Position numbers and translations under genes: made by a program. From NCBI RefSeq assembly GCF_000238095.2, contig NZ_JH815225.1, forward strand, positions 398,724 through 462,723: a stretch of DNA of 64,000 nt, written 5' to 3'. The DNA comes from Peptoanaerobacter stomatis. GTDB taxonomy: Bacteria > Bacillota > Clostridia > Peptostreptococcales > Filifactoraceae. The notes under the pieces are model-generated. The model was not told the origin of the DNA. It did no database searches and was given only the letters and a program-made list of their open reading frames with translations. Below, one piece after another: positions 7,221 to 16,669 of this stretch. Position 1 is the first letter of the stretch. Every line of letters begins with the position of its first letter.

Positions 7221-8831
7221 TTAATTTCCAAAAAGACTTGCCCAAAATCCTTTTTTTTGAACTTTTACATATTTACTTTTATCTTTTAATCTTAAATTTG
7301 AATCATATGTATCCAATTTATGTGTATCATAATTGAACTCATTTATCACTAATTCTACATCATTGTAGCCACTCGGTGTAAATATGACTATATCAAGACC
7401 TGCCAATAAGAAAAAACCTACTCTTATCCCGTCATTTTTAGTAAAAGGTGTTTCATTATCATGAAATATTACTATTCTTGGGATTTTATAAGGATAATCA
7501 AAATTTTGCAATAAATCAAGGTATCGTCTTTCAAGCATCAATATTTCATATATTATATCAGTATCAACATCTTTATCATGGCAAAACTTGAATAAAGCTT
7601 CTTTTTTATTTATCATATCTTGAATGGTATCAAGTATATAATCTTGAACGCTTTCTCTTAAATGTTTTAATTTGTATTCTGATAATTTTTTTATGCGCTC
7701 TTTGTCTATCAAGCCATCCTTTGATACTAAACCTGGCGCTTTATAATAGCCTCTTTGCACGCTAAACGGTACGTTTTCTATCAAAAGTGCATTTTGTGAT
7801 GCTAAGTCAAAAAATTTAAAATATTCATATCTATCTGTGTTTACTCCGCTTATTTTTGCAAAAATATTTGGAATATATATTTGGCCGTTTTCAACTTCAA
7901 ATCCTTGTCTGAATCTTGCATCAACTGAATTTAACTGAAGCACTTCGTCATATGTGGCTTTGATTGTATTGGCATTTACAATATAATTTTCAAATTGCCA
8001 GTTAGAATATATTCCGCCCTGCTCATCGTGTAATATACTTCTTATTTCTTGAGTTGCTCTGTATGCTACAGTTTCATGCCTATCACTTTTCTCTTCTACA
8101 TTTTTTTTGACAAACATATTTGTGACATTAGATGTTCTGTCATATTTGACATTTTGTATATAACTCACAACATCTCTTGGAAAAGGAAATTTTTCCTGTC
8201 TTGTAGGATTGAAATAAATTATATCTATAGAGCATAAAAACATAAGCAATAAAAAATATAGATCATCTCTGTATATTTGTCCGTAACACATTATTTTGGG
8301 ATTTTCTTCCCCTATGTAATAATCGTTCATCAATTCGCTGTAATATTTCTTGCTCAAAAACAATATTTTTATTATGGAGTTTTTTGCTATGCTCATATTA
8401 AGCTGTTGTTTCAAATAAGCAGTAAGCATAATTTCAAACTTTTCTATAAAAATTTTTCTAAGTACAATATCACCACAAACCGATACAAATATATTGCTCA
8501 AATTTTTCATAATAAACGGAATATCTGCAACTTTTATGTCAACCCAATCTTGATTGAATTTTTCTATAAAATTATTGTCTATCTGATGATTGAAATTATA
8601 CAGTTTTATATACCCTCTGTTTTTTGACAATTTTTCATCAAAATCAAGCAATTTTTTTTCATAGTCATCAAATGTGCCTTGTATATGATAAAAAAAAGTA
8701 GGAACGGAAAGTATATTTTCATTTTGTGCATACCCTTTTCTTAGACTCGGATATTTGAATACATCTTCAAATATATCATCAGATTTTGCATTAAATGCTA
8801 TTATATGTCGATATTGTTCTCTTAAATACAT
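7221..8831 (-). CDS. YceG-like protein of the YceG-TelA module
   Basis: 536 residues, the same length class as B. subtilis YceG, which is annotated only as a putative component of a predicted biosynthetic module. It has no signal peptide and no strongly hydrophobic span. The C-terminal part (GIRVGFFLLAGLDIVIFTPSGYNDVE) is the most family-like region. AGGAGGG lies before the ATG. Assignment rests on length, C-terminal resemblance and its position next to TelA. The function is unknown and no catalytic motif could be named with confidence. Confidence 0.65.
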   Translation of the reverse strand: MYLREQYRHIIAFNAKSDDIFEDVFKYPSLRKGYAQNENILSVPTFFYHIQGTFDDYEKKLLDFDEKLSKNRGYIKLYNFNHQIDNNFIEKFNQDWVDIKVADIPFIMKNLSNIFVSVCGDIVLRKIFIEKFEIMLTAYLKQQLNMSIAKNSIIKILFLSKKYYSELMNDYYIGEENPKIMCYGQIYRDDLYFLLLMFLCSIDIIYFNPTRQEKFPFPRDVVSYIQNVKYDRTSNVTNMFVKKNVEEKSDRHETVAYRATQEIRSILHDEQGGIYSNWQFENYIVNANTIKATYDEVLQLNSVDARFRQGFEVENGQIYIPNIFAKISGVNTDRYEYFKFFDLASQNALLIENVPFSVQRGYYKAPGLVSKDGLIDKERIKKLSEYKLKHLRESVQDYILDTIQDMINKKEALFKFCHDKDVDTDIIYEILMLERRYLDLLQNFDYPYKIPRIVIFHDNETPFTKNDGIRVGFFLLAGLDIVIFTPSGYNDVELVINEFNYDTHKLDTYDSNLRLKDKSKYVKVQKKGFWASLFGN

Positions 8832-8945
8832 ACCTTCCCTCCTTTCTTAGCTATTATTTTCTTCTAAATTATATTGTACATAAATTAATTACAATATCAA
8901 TTTAAGACAGAATTATTGTTATAAAAATATTTAATTGGGTTAATT

Positions 8946-9071
8946 TAATACTAATATTCATTTAATTATTGGATAAAATTTATATAAGTTATTTTTTAGT
9001 ATCTTTAATTTACTTATATAATAAACTCTTAAAAGTAAAAATATCCATTATTATATTAGAAATTAGTATAA
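8946..9071. repeat. AT-rich imperfect palindrome (dispersed family member)
   Basis: The left arm, around TTTAATACTAATATTC with ATTATTGGATAAAATTTATATAAG, mirrors the right arm 9040-9071, which read backwards is TTATACTAATTTCTAATATA with ATAATGGATATTTT. The right arm is almost identical to 53893-53921. The element fills most of the gap between ispG and the YceG-like gene. Confidence 0.55.
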
Positions 9072-9097
9072 GGTTTTTATTTTCATCAAAGCTTTAT

Positions 9098-10144
9098 TTA
9101 AAATTCATCTATCATTTTAAGCAATTCTGATATTATCATATCTTCCTTAACTTTTTTTAATGTTTTTCCGTCTTTGAAAAACAATGCCTCTCCTTTTCCA
9201 CCTGCTATACCTATATCAGCATCTTTTGCTTCTCCCGGTCCATTTACTACGCATCCCATAACGGCAACTTTTATATCTTTTTTTATTCCTCTTGTTGCAT
9301 TTTCAACCTTATTTGCAAGATTTATTATATCTATATCTGTTCTTGCACAAGTCGGACAAGAAATTACCTGCACACCGAAATTATATCCTATGTTTTGTAA
9401 TATCATTTTTGCTACATCTATTTCTTCTACAGGATCTGCAGTAAGTGATACTCTTATAGTATCTCCTATTCCGTTTAACAATAAATATCCTATTCCCATA
9501 GAAGATTTGACTGCACCTGCTCTTGCTGTTCCTGCTTCTGTAACACCTAAATGAAGCGGATAATTACTTATTTTAGAAAACTCTTCATATGCTTGTATTG
9601 TAGTTTTTATATCCGATGCTTTTAATGATACAACAGTATTGTAAAAGTCGTTTTCTTCCAATAACTCTATATTGTACAAAGCCGATTCAACCATAGCTTT
9701 AGGTGTACGTCCATATTCTCTTTGAATATTTTTTTCCAACGAACCCAAGTTCACACCGATTCTTATTTTTATGCCGTATTGTTTCGCTTTTTTTACTACT
9801 TCTCTTACTCTTTCATCGCTTCCTATATTCCCCGGGTTTATTCTAAGCCCATCAACACCATTTTCTATAGCCATTAAAGCAAGTCTATAATCAAAGTGTA
9901 TGTCTGCAATAAGAGGTATATTTATATTCTCTCTTATCTTTGATATTGCTTTTGCTGATTCTTCGTCAGGCACAGATACTCTCACAAGTTCACAACCGGC
10001 TTTTTCTAAAGAATGTATCTGATTTATTGTAGAAATAAAATCGCTCGTCTTTGTATTTGTCATAGACTGTATAACAATAGGATTATTTCCACCTATTTTT
10101 ACATTTCCGCATTTTACTTCTACAGTTTTTTTTCTATCAAACAT
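9098..10144 (-). CDS. ispG: 4-hydroxy-3-methylbut-2-en-1-yl diphosphate synthase
   Basis: 348 residues. The enzyme reduces MEcPP to HMBPP in the MEP isoprenoid pathway using a [4Fe-4S] cluster. The cluster cysteines are in ISCPTCART and GCVVNGPGEA. The TIM-barrel part opens with KIGGNNPIVIQSMTNT and contains LRINPGNIG. AGGAG precedes the ATG. It follows rseP by 19 bases and dxr lies upstream, the widespread dxr-rseP-ispG order, so two MEP pathway enzymes are co-expressed. Confidence 0.97.
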   Translation of the reverse strand: MFDRKKTVEVKCGNVKIGGNNPIVIQSMTNTKTSDFISTINQIHSLEKAGCELVRVSVPDEESAKAISKIRENINIPLIADIHFDYRLALMAIENGVDGLRINPGNIGSDERVREVVKKAKQYGIKIRIGVNLGSLEKNIQREYGRTPKAMVESALYNIELLEENDFYNTVVSLKASDIKTTIQAYEEFSKISNYPLHLGVTEAGTARAGAVKSSMGIGYLLLNGIGDTIRVSLTADPVEEIDVAKMILQNIGYNFGVQVISCPTCARTDIDIINLANKVENATRGIKKDIKVAVMGCVVNGPGEAKDADIGIAGGKGEALFFKDGKTLKKVKEDMIISELLKMIDEF

Positions 10145-10163
10145 AGGTTTCTCCTATAAATTT

Positions 10164-11162
10164 CTAACCTTTTTTAAATATATTTAAAACGTCTTTGTAC
10201 GTTACAATTATCATAAGACCTATTAAAAATATCATTCCTGCAAAATTTACCACATACTCCATTTTTTTATTAAGTTTCTTCTTTGTAACAAATTCACAAA
10301 ATGCTGTCAATATTCTAAAACCGTCAAGAGCAGGTATAGGAAGTAAATTCATTACACCCAAGTTCAACGAAATAAAAGCTATATAACTGAAAAACGTAGA
10401 AAAACCTGAACTTGTAGAATTTCCCATTTCTCTTACTATTCCCACAGGTCCGCTCACATAGTTAAAATCAACTTTGCCTGTAAATAATTTTGAAACAAAA
10501 TCCAACATTTGAGCAGTCATAGATGCTGTCTGATTAAAAGCATATGGAATTGCATTTACAAAGTGTTTTTCATATTTAGGATATATACCTATAGTTCTTC
10601 TACCACTTTTTTCATCAGGCATAACTTTTAATTCAGATAATTCACCATTTCTTTTAACTCCAATCGTAACTTCTCCGCTCGTTTTTCCAAGAGTTTTTGT
10701 TATTTCTCCCCAAGATGTTATTTTCACTTCATTTATAGATACTATTTCATCATCAATTTTTAAATTTATATCACTTGCAGGAGAATTTTCTACTACTCCT
10801 CCTACTTTATTTACAGGTACACCGCTTACTGAAAACAAACCTATAAAAACAACTATTGTCAATACAAAATTCATAAATGGCCCTGCAAATACTACAGCCA
10901 TTCTTTGTAAAGGAGTTTTTTTGCAAAAAGCATTCGGATCATCACTTTCATCATCTTCACCTTCCATGCTAACATATCCTCCCATAGGCACAAGCCTAAG
11001 ACTATATTTTGTACCGTTATACTCTTTTTGAAATATTGCAGGTCCCATACCTATAGCAAATTCATGAACAGTTATACCGTTCAACTTTGCAACCGCAAAA
11101 TGTCCAAGCTCATGAATTGCAACAACTATTCCAAAAACCAATAAAGCTAATATTATATTCAT
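10164..11162 (-). CDS. rseP: RIP metalloprotease RseP (site-2 protease)
   Basis: 332 residues, an intramembrane zinc protease that cuts transmembrane anti-sigma factors or remnant signal peptides. The zinc motif HELGH is at residues 17-21 in the first membrane span, and the third ligand is the Asp of NLLPIPALDG near 277. A PDZ domain (GGVVENSPASDINLKIDDEIVSI, shortened here) lies between the spans. The family zinc residues are intact, unlike the paralogue at 62307-62915. The start codon is preceded by a hairpin inserted between SD and ATG. Confidence 0.96.
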   Translation of the reverse strand: MNIILALLVFGIVVAIHELGHFAVAKLNGITVHEFAIGMGPAIFQKEYNGTKYSLRLVPMGGYVSMEGEDDESDDPNAFCKKTPLQRMAVVFAGPFMNFVLTIVVFIGLFSVSGVPVNKVGGVVENSPASDINLKIDDEIVSINEVKITSWGEITKTLGKTSGEVTIGVKRNGELSELKVMPDEKSGRRTIGIYPKYEKHFVNAIPYAFNQTASMTAQMLDFVSKLFTGKVDFNYVSGPVGIVREMGNSTSSGFSTFFSYIAFISLNLGVMNLLPIPALDGFRILTAFCEFVTKKKLNKKMEYVVNFAGMIFLIGLMIIVTYKDVLNIFKKG

Positions 11163-11199
11163 CTAATATCGTATGACAGTTTATATCATACTCTCCTTT
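11163..11199 (-). promoter_or_regulatory. Hairpin between Shine-Dalgarno and start codon (copy 2)
   Basis: On the reverse strand the SD AAAGGAG (11199-11193) and one A are followed by GTATGATA (11191-11184), the loop TAAAC, and TGTCATAC (11178-11171). The stem is 8 bp including one G-T wobble. ATG starts 8 bases after the stem. The wobble and the changed loop with a preserved stem argue for RNA structure, not just a copied sequence. Confidence 0.75.
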
Positions 11200-11217
11200 C
11201 TAATCATCATTTTTATT

Positions 11218-12384
11218 TTATACAAATTTTTCTTTTAAATACTCTTTTACAAACAACCTTGTTTTTAAATCAGTAACCAATATTTCTTCCAATGTAGGAT
11301 TATTTATAAACTTATGTTGTTCAAGAGCTTTTTCAATTATTTCATTAATATCATAAAACTTAATCTTGTCTGCAAGATATGCGTAAACAAGCTCTTCATT
11401 TGCAGAATTCAATACACAAGTAGATGTGCCTCCCTGTTTCAAAGACTCTTTAGCCAATTTTATGCAAGGAAAAGTATCTTCGTCTACCATATCAAAGGTC
11501 ATATTTTTTCCAAACAAATCAAGCTCATTCATAACACTTGGTGTCCTATTCGGATAAAAAAATGCGTAAGATATTGCCCCTCTCATATCAGGTACGGCAA
11601 TTTGTGCTTTTATAGAGTTATCCACAAATTCTACCATAGAATGTATTAAACTTTGTTTGTGTACATACACTTTTATTTTTTCAAGCGGTGTATTGAAAAG
11701 ATGATATGCCTCTATTATCTCAAGTCCCTTATTCATAAGAGTTGCGGAATCTATGGTAATTTTTGCACCCATAGACCAATTAGGATGTTTCAATGCCTCT
11801 CTTGCCTTTTTATTCATTATTTGAGATTTTTCCATACCTCTGAATGCTCCTCCTGACGCTGTGAGCATTATATTTTTTATCTCGCTGTTTTTTTCTCCTA
11901 CCAGGCATTGAAATATAGCACTATGCTCAGAATCAACCGGCAATATTTTTACACCATATTCTCTTGCCTTGCTAATAACAATATCACCTGCAACTACTAA
12001 AGTCTCCTTATTTGCAAGTGCAATATCTATTTTATTTTCTATAGCTTTTACAGTGGGTATCAGCCCTATCATTCCTACAACACAAGTCAAAAGCAAATCT
12101 GTTCCTTTGCAAGTAGCAACTTTTACAAGCCCATCCATTTTTGTACACAGCTCAACATCTTTTATATTCTCTTCAATAAGCTTTTTCCCAAGCAATTCAT
12201 ATGATTTTTCATTATATACACAAACAAGAGCAGGTTTAAACTCTTTTATCTGCTCCAACAACAAATCTATATTGTTATTTGCACTTAATGCAACCACATT
12301 AAATTTTTCTTTATGATGTCTTATAACATCCAATGCTTGAGTACCTATAGAACCTGTAGAACCTAATATAGATATATTTTTCAT
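11218..12384 (-). CDS. dxr: 1-deoxy-D-xylulose 5-phosphate reductoisomerase
   Basis: 388 residues. The enzyme makes MEP from DXP, the committed step of the non-mevalonate pathway. The NADPH-binding loop ILGSTGSIGTQALDVI is at the N-terminus. LPVDSEHSAIFQ carries the metal and substrate residues, and the segment HPNWSMGAKITIDSATLMNK follows. A GGAAT-type SD precedes the ATG. It is first in the unit with rseP (55 bases downstream) and ispG. No cdsA or uppS is seen just upstream, where the gap leads to a glycosyltransferase gene. Confidence 0.97.
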   Translation of the reverse strand: MKNISILGSTGSIGTQALDVIRHHKEKFNVVALSANNNIDLLLEQIKEFKPALVCVYNEKSYELLGKKLIEENIKDVELCTKMDGLVKVATCKGTDLLLTCVVGMIGLIPTVKAIENKIDIALANKETLVVAGDIVISKAREYGVKILPVDSEHSAIFQCLVGEKNSEIKNIMLTASGGAFRGMEKSQIMNKKAREALKHPNWSMGAKITIDSATLMNKGLEIIEAYHLFNTPLEKIKVYVHKQSLIHSMVEFVDNSIKAQIAVPDMRGAISYAFFYPNRTPSVMNELDLFGKNMTFDMVDEDTFPCIKLAKESLKQGGTSTCVLNSANEELVYAYLADKIKFYDINEIIEKALEQHKFINNPTLEEILVTDLKTRLFVKEYLKEKFV

Positions 12385-12561
12385 AACATTCCTTTTTCAA
12401 CGAATTTGATTTTTATATAAATCTTAAATCACTATAATTGTTTTTATAAAAAATTTTATTTTGTTAGCAATTATTTTTTATCATTAAATAATAAATACCA
12501 TAATAATTTTAACATAAAGAAAATAAATTTTAAACATTTACATTAAATTTAAAATCTCATT

Positions 12562-13326
12562 CTATTTACTGAATTTGTTCTTATCTTTTTTAAGCAAAAC
12601 TCTTGTTAAAAATACCGGTAATGCACCCATCCTTGTTATTCTTTGGGGTTCTTTTGATAATCTGTACAACCATTCCAAACCGTGTTCCTGATAAAATTTC
12701 GGCGCTCTTTCTATAGTTCCAGAATATACGTCAAGTGAGCCCCCTACTCCGATAAAAACTTTTGCATCTATAATATCTTTATATGCGTCTATAAAATATT
12801 CTTGTTTTGGAGAGCCAAACGCAACGAATAATATATCCGGCTTACTCTTGTTTATCATATCTATTACTTCTTTTTCTTCTTCGCTACCTTTTGCACCACT
12901 ATGAATCCCTTTATAATAACCGTGATATGTTCCTGCCAATCTTATATTTGGATATTTTTCTTTTATTTTTTCTCCGGCTTTTTGTGCAATACCTTGTTTC
13001 GCTCCTAATAAAAATATTGATTTGCCTTTTTCGTTACAATATTTAAGCAGACTTTCCATAAGATCTATACCTGTTACTCTCTCTTTTAGAGGTTTTTTCA
13101 TCATCTTTGATGCTATCACGAGTCCTATTCCATCAGGTACAACCATATCTGCCGATTTTATTATATTAAATAAAGTTTTATTTTCTCCAGCATTTACTAT
13201 TATCTCTGAATTTGGCGTTACTATAAATAATTTTTTATGATTTTCTATAGCATTTATACAATTTTCAGTAGCTTGTTTCATATCTACTCTGTCAACTTCT
13301 ACACCAAGTATATTTATTTTTTCCAT
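12562..13326 (-). CDS. WecG/TagA/CpsF-family glycosyltransferase
   Basis: 254 residues from the ATG of MEKINILGVEVDRVD. GAGGG with a 5-base spacer decides for this codon; the ATG four codons upstream overlaps the SD. Family hallmarks are VTPNSEIIVNA, MVVPDGIGLV, and FVAFGSPKQEYFID near 165-180. Members add N-acetylmannosamine or a related sugar to undecaprenyl-linked GlcNAc in wall teichoic acid or capsule synthesis at the inner face of the membrane. No other polymer genes are adjacent, so the exact acceptor is open. Confidence 0.9.
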   Translation of the reverse strand: MEKINILGVEVDRVDMKQATENCINAIENHKKLFIVTPNSEIIVNAGENKTLFNIIKSADMVVPDGIGLVIASKMMKKPLKERVTGIDLMESLLKYCNEKGKSIFLLGAKQGIAQKAGEKIKEKYPNIRLAGTYHGYYKGIHSGAKGSEEEKEVIDMINKSKPDILFVAFGSPKQEYFIDAYKDIIDAKVFIGVGGSLDVYSGTIERAPKFYQEHGLEWLYRLSKEPQRITRMGALPVFLTRVLLKKDKNKFSK

Positions 13327-13610
13327 TATTTCCCTCATATTTTTATTGTAATATTATATATTTTTTACTTTTGAATTAATACACATAAATCATTATATGC
13401 AATTACATTTTTTAAAAGTATAACAAAAAAACTGTTTTTTTTCAATTATTATTGATATTTGCAAAAAATCTTTCTATTATTTTTAAAATATATGTTAAAA
13501 TATAGATATAATATTTTTATGTATACAAAATATAAGTATATTAAGCTCATTCTTATAATTAGCATCAATTTACAAAATGTTTTTTATTTTTTATAAAACG
13601 GGGATTATTT

Positions 13611-14480
13611 ATGATAAAGAAAGAATTTTTTGAAAGCTTTGATATCCCAAAAAACACTGCTTTTATCGATATGGAAACAAGCGGATTATCTCCAATAAAT
13701 GATGATATTCTTATCATATCCATAGCAAAATTTTTTGATGATAAAAAAGTCAAAATACTGCAAATAATATCTAAAAATGATGAAAAAGAAGTATTAATCG
13801 AGTTTTTGACAAGTATAATAGGAATATATGAAATATATAGCTTTAACGGATATGAGTTTGAGGAAAAATTTATAAATCAAAAATTGCAAAAATATGATAT
13901 ATATTACGATTTAGGTAATATAAATTTCATATCTATAAAAAATATACTTAAAAATTACTCAAATTTTATAAATCTGAAATATTTTTCAAGACAAGCTGTT
14001 GAAAATCATTTTAATATTGAGCGTGACAGATATTATGATATGAAATTGCTTATAAAAGATATGAAAAAAAACTCTTTCAATGCGAGTGAAAATCTTATAA
14101 ATCATAATATTGATGAGATACATACTCTATTACAGCTTTACAAAAAAATATACGAATTTCAATATTCAAACAAAGCTGCTATAAATGATACATACTTTTA
14201 TATATATAATTTTGAAATATCAGAGCAAATTACCAAATTATACTTCAAGTCAGATAAAAAATATAAATTTTCCAATTTTTTCATGCAAAATGGTCAAAAA
14301 TTAATAATATTTCAAAATAACATACAACTGGACATATTTACAAAAACTTTATATGGACAAAATGACAGTATCATATTATATGAAACTGAAAACGAATATA
14401 TACCTATCTTTATAAAAAATGATATAATATATAAAAATATATACTATATTTTAAGTATTTACAGCAAATATATCAGATAA
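13611..14480 (+). CDS. RNase H-like DEDD exonuclease domain protein (YprB-like)
   Basis: 289 residues with an RNase H-fold 3'-5' exonuclease core. The first acidic pair is Asp20 and Glu22 in FIDMETSGLSP. A second Asp/Glu motif is near IYSFNGYEFEEKF, and the last is in RYYDMKLLIKD with HNIDEIHTLL. This matches the YprB-like family found next to helicase or repeat domains in firmicutes, here as a stand-alone protein. The C-terminal third, about 190-289, has no recognised domain and is rich in Ile, Lys and Tyr. The nucleic acid substrate is unknown. Confidence 0.72.
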   Translation: MIKKEFFESFDIPKNTAFIDMETSGLSPINDDILIISIAKFFDDKKVKILQIISKNDEKEVLIEFLTSIIGIYEIYSFNGYEFEEKFINQKLQKYDIYYDLGNINFISIKNILKNYSNFINLKYFSRQAVENHFNIERDRYYDMKLLIKDMKKNSFNASENLINHNIDEIHTLLQLYKKIYEFQYSNKAAINDTYFYIYNFEISEQITKLYFKSDKKYKFSNFFMQNGQKLIIFQNNIQLDIFTKTLYGQNDSIILYETENEYIPIFIKNDIIYKNIYYILSIYSKYIR

Positions 14481-14585
14481 TCTGCTTTTATAAAAGTTTA
14501 AAATCAGGTTTATTGACTCTTTACATATATTTCAAAATTTTTAAAATACTGAATATTATCTTGACGATAAAAAGGAGGATTTAGA

Positions 14586-15422
14586 TTGCAAAACTTTAAA
14601 TTATCGAACTCCGGCAGTATTCCATGCATTGGACTTGGAACTTATAAGATGACGGATGAAAATGAGCTTTATACAGCATTAAATACTGCATTTGAGCATG
14701 GCTATACCATGATAGATACAGCTTATTTTTATAAAAATGAAGGCACAATCGGAAAAATAATTAAAAATAAAAAAAGAAGTGATATAATTCTTGCTACAAA
14801 GGTATGGCCGAGTGACTTCGGTTATGATAATACTATGTATTCTATAGAGCGTTCGTTAAAATCTTTACAGACTGATTATATTGATATAATGTATATACAT
14901 TGGCCCGGAGATGATATGGAGCAATCGTGGAAGGCATTTGAAAAAATGTATGATGAAAAAGTTATAAAAAATCTCGCTGTCGCAAATTTTTTGCCTAAAC
15001 ATTATGAAAAACTGACAATATCTGCCAATATAAAGCCTGTAATAAATCAAATAGAATTACATCCATATAATCAATCCACAGAACTTACAGACTACTTTAA
15101 ATCAAAAGATATACAGATTATATCGTGGTCTCCGCTTGCAAAAGCTACAGACAAACTTTTAAATGAACCTATCTTGTGTGAAATTGCAAAAAAATATGAT
15201 AAGTCAATATCACAAATAGTTCTTAGATGGCATATACAACAAGGTTTTGTGGTTATTCCAAAAACAAAAACTCCACATAGAGTAAAAGAAAATATAGATA
15301 TATTTGATTTTGAATTAGATGATAATGATATGAAAAATATAAAATCACTTGATGAAAAAAAGACAATAAGCCACAGCTCAAATGAAGAAGATTGGCTAAA
15401 ACAGTTAAGATATGGCAATTAA
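14586..15422 (+). CDS. Aldo/keto reductase
   Basis: 278 residues starting at TTG. GGAGG with a 7-base spacer sits before it and the alignment begins at once (NFKLSNSGSIPCIGLGTYKM). The catalytic tetrad is Asp44, Tyr49, Lys72 and His105 in IDTAYFYKNE, LATKVW and YIHWPG. The NADPH-binding end holds VVIPKTKTPHRVKEN. It is a cytoplasmic NADPH-dependent carbonyl reductase of the AKR5-like type; the natural substrate is unknown. It is not obviously linked to the selenium genes downstream, from which it is separated by 188 bases. Confidence 0.93.
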   Translation: MQNFKLSNSGSIPCIGLGTYKMTDENELYTALNTAFEHGYTMIDTAYFYKNEGTIGKIIKNKKRSDIILATKVWPSDFGYDNTMYSIERSLKSLQTDYIDIMYIHWPGDDMEQSWKAFEKMYDEKVIKNLAVANFLPKHYEKLTISANIKPVINQIELHPYNQSTELTDYFKSKDIQIISWSPLAKATDKLLNEPILCEIAKKYDKSISQIVLRWHIQQGFVVIPKTKTPHRVKENIDIFDFELDDNDMKNIKSLDEKKTISHSSNEEDWLKQLRYGN

Positions 15423-15610
15423 TAAAAAGCTGCTTATTTATAAATCAAGTTCATATAAACTTGTTTAATAACATTATCAAAAAAATTATAAATTATATTA
15501 CAATTATAAGTAATGAAGATAATTTACTTTATCAGATTATTTGATTTTTTATTATTACAGTTGTAAATAATAGAACAAGTCTAACATATTTTTTAAAGGA
15601 GGTAAATGAA

Positions 15611-16657
15611 ATGAGCGATATTGTAAAACTTACACATATGTCAAAATCTGCCGGCTGAGCGGCTAAACTATCGCCAATGGATTTGGCGAACGCACTTAAA
15701 AATTTAAAACAAGTAAATAATCAAAATCTTTTAGTAGGTTTTGACACATCTGATGATGCCGCTGTTTATAAAATAAATGAAGATACCGCTATGATACAAA
15801 CGCTTGATTTTTTCACACCTGTTGTAGATAATCCTTATATATTCGGACAAATTGCAGCTGCAAACGCACTTTCCGATGTATATGCAATGGGAGGAGAACC
15901 TGTACTTGCTCTTAATATAGTATGTTTTCCAACTTGTCTTGATATGAGCATATTAGGTGAAATACTTCGTGGAGGTCAGGATAAAGTTATCGAATCAGGT
16001 GCCGTATTAGTTGGTGGACACTCCATAAAAGATGATGAACCTAAATATGGTCTAAGTGTATGTGGTTTAATCAACCCTAAAAATATTTGTAAAAATAATT
16101 CTGCAAAAATAAATCAAAATATAATTCTTACAAAACCTATAGGAACAGGGATAATAAATACAGCGGTAAAAGCTGAAATGGCAAAAAAAGAAGAAATTGA
16201 AGAATCTATCAAGGTTATGTCCAAACTCAATTCTTATCCTAAAGAGATACTGCAAAAATATGACATACACACCATGACTGATGTTACAGGTTTTTCTTTA
16301 TTGGGACATTTAAAAGAGATGAGCGAAGGAAACGAAATTTCAATAAAGATAGATGTCTCTTCAATACCTGTGATTAGAGGTGCAGAGTATTATGCTTCAA
16401 TGGGTATAATTCCAGGCGGTGCATATCAAAATAAATCATTCGTAGAACCTCATATAAAGTGTATAGATGAAAATCTTAAAACAACTCCTTTGTATGATGT
16501 GCTCTTCGACCCTCAGACATCAGGCGGTTTATTGATTTGTGTAGATGAAAAATATACATCATCTCTTGTATCGGACCTAAAAGATTATGGTTGTCTATCT
16601 TATTCGGTTATAGGTAAAACCATAGAAAAAACAGATAAAAATATAATTTTGAAATAA
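15611..16657 (+). CDS. selD: Selenide, water dikinase, itself a selenoprotein (in-frame UGA = Sec16)
   Basis: The frame from ATG 15611, with AGGAGG upstream, reads MSDIVKLTHMSKSAG, then TGA at 15656-15658, then AAKLSPMDLANALKNL and on to the stop at 16657. That gives 348 residues if UGA is read as selenocysteine. The UGA replaces the catalytic Cys of the SelD GxxC/U-G motif. The rest is a complete SelD: DDAAVYKI, DFFTPVVDNPY, ALSDVYAMGG, VGGHSIKDDEP and FDPQTSGGLL. SelD makes selenophosphate from selenide and ATP. A SECIS-like hairpin follows the UGA. A gene caller that treats UGA as stop would begin at ATG 15677 and lose the active site. Confidence 0.95.
15656..15689 (+). promoter_or_regulatory. 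UGA codon with bacterial SECIS-like hairpin in selD
   Basis: After the UGA (15656-15658), TCGCCAA (15671-15677) pairs with TTGGCGA (15683-15689), leaving the 5-base loop TGGAT. A G sits at loop position 2 (15679), 20 bases after the UGA, which fits the described bacterial SECIS rule. It would recruit SelB, encoded 3 kb downstream. Confidence 0.85.
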
Positions 16658-16669
16658 AAAGAGAATATT

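Noticed and set aside
15677-16657. SelD starting at ATG 15677
   Set aside because: This start omits the active-site Sec/Cys region. The upstream frame has a strong SD, an in-frame UGA at the right position and a SECIS-like hairpin, so 15611 is the better start.
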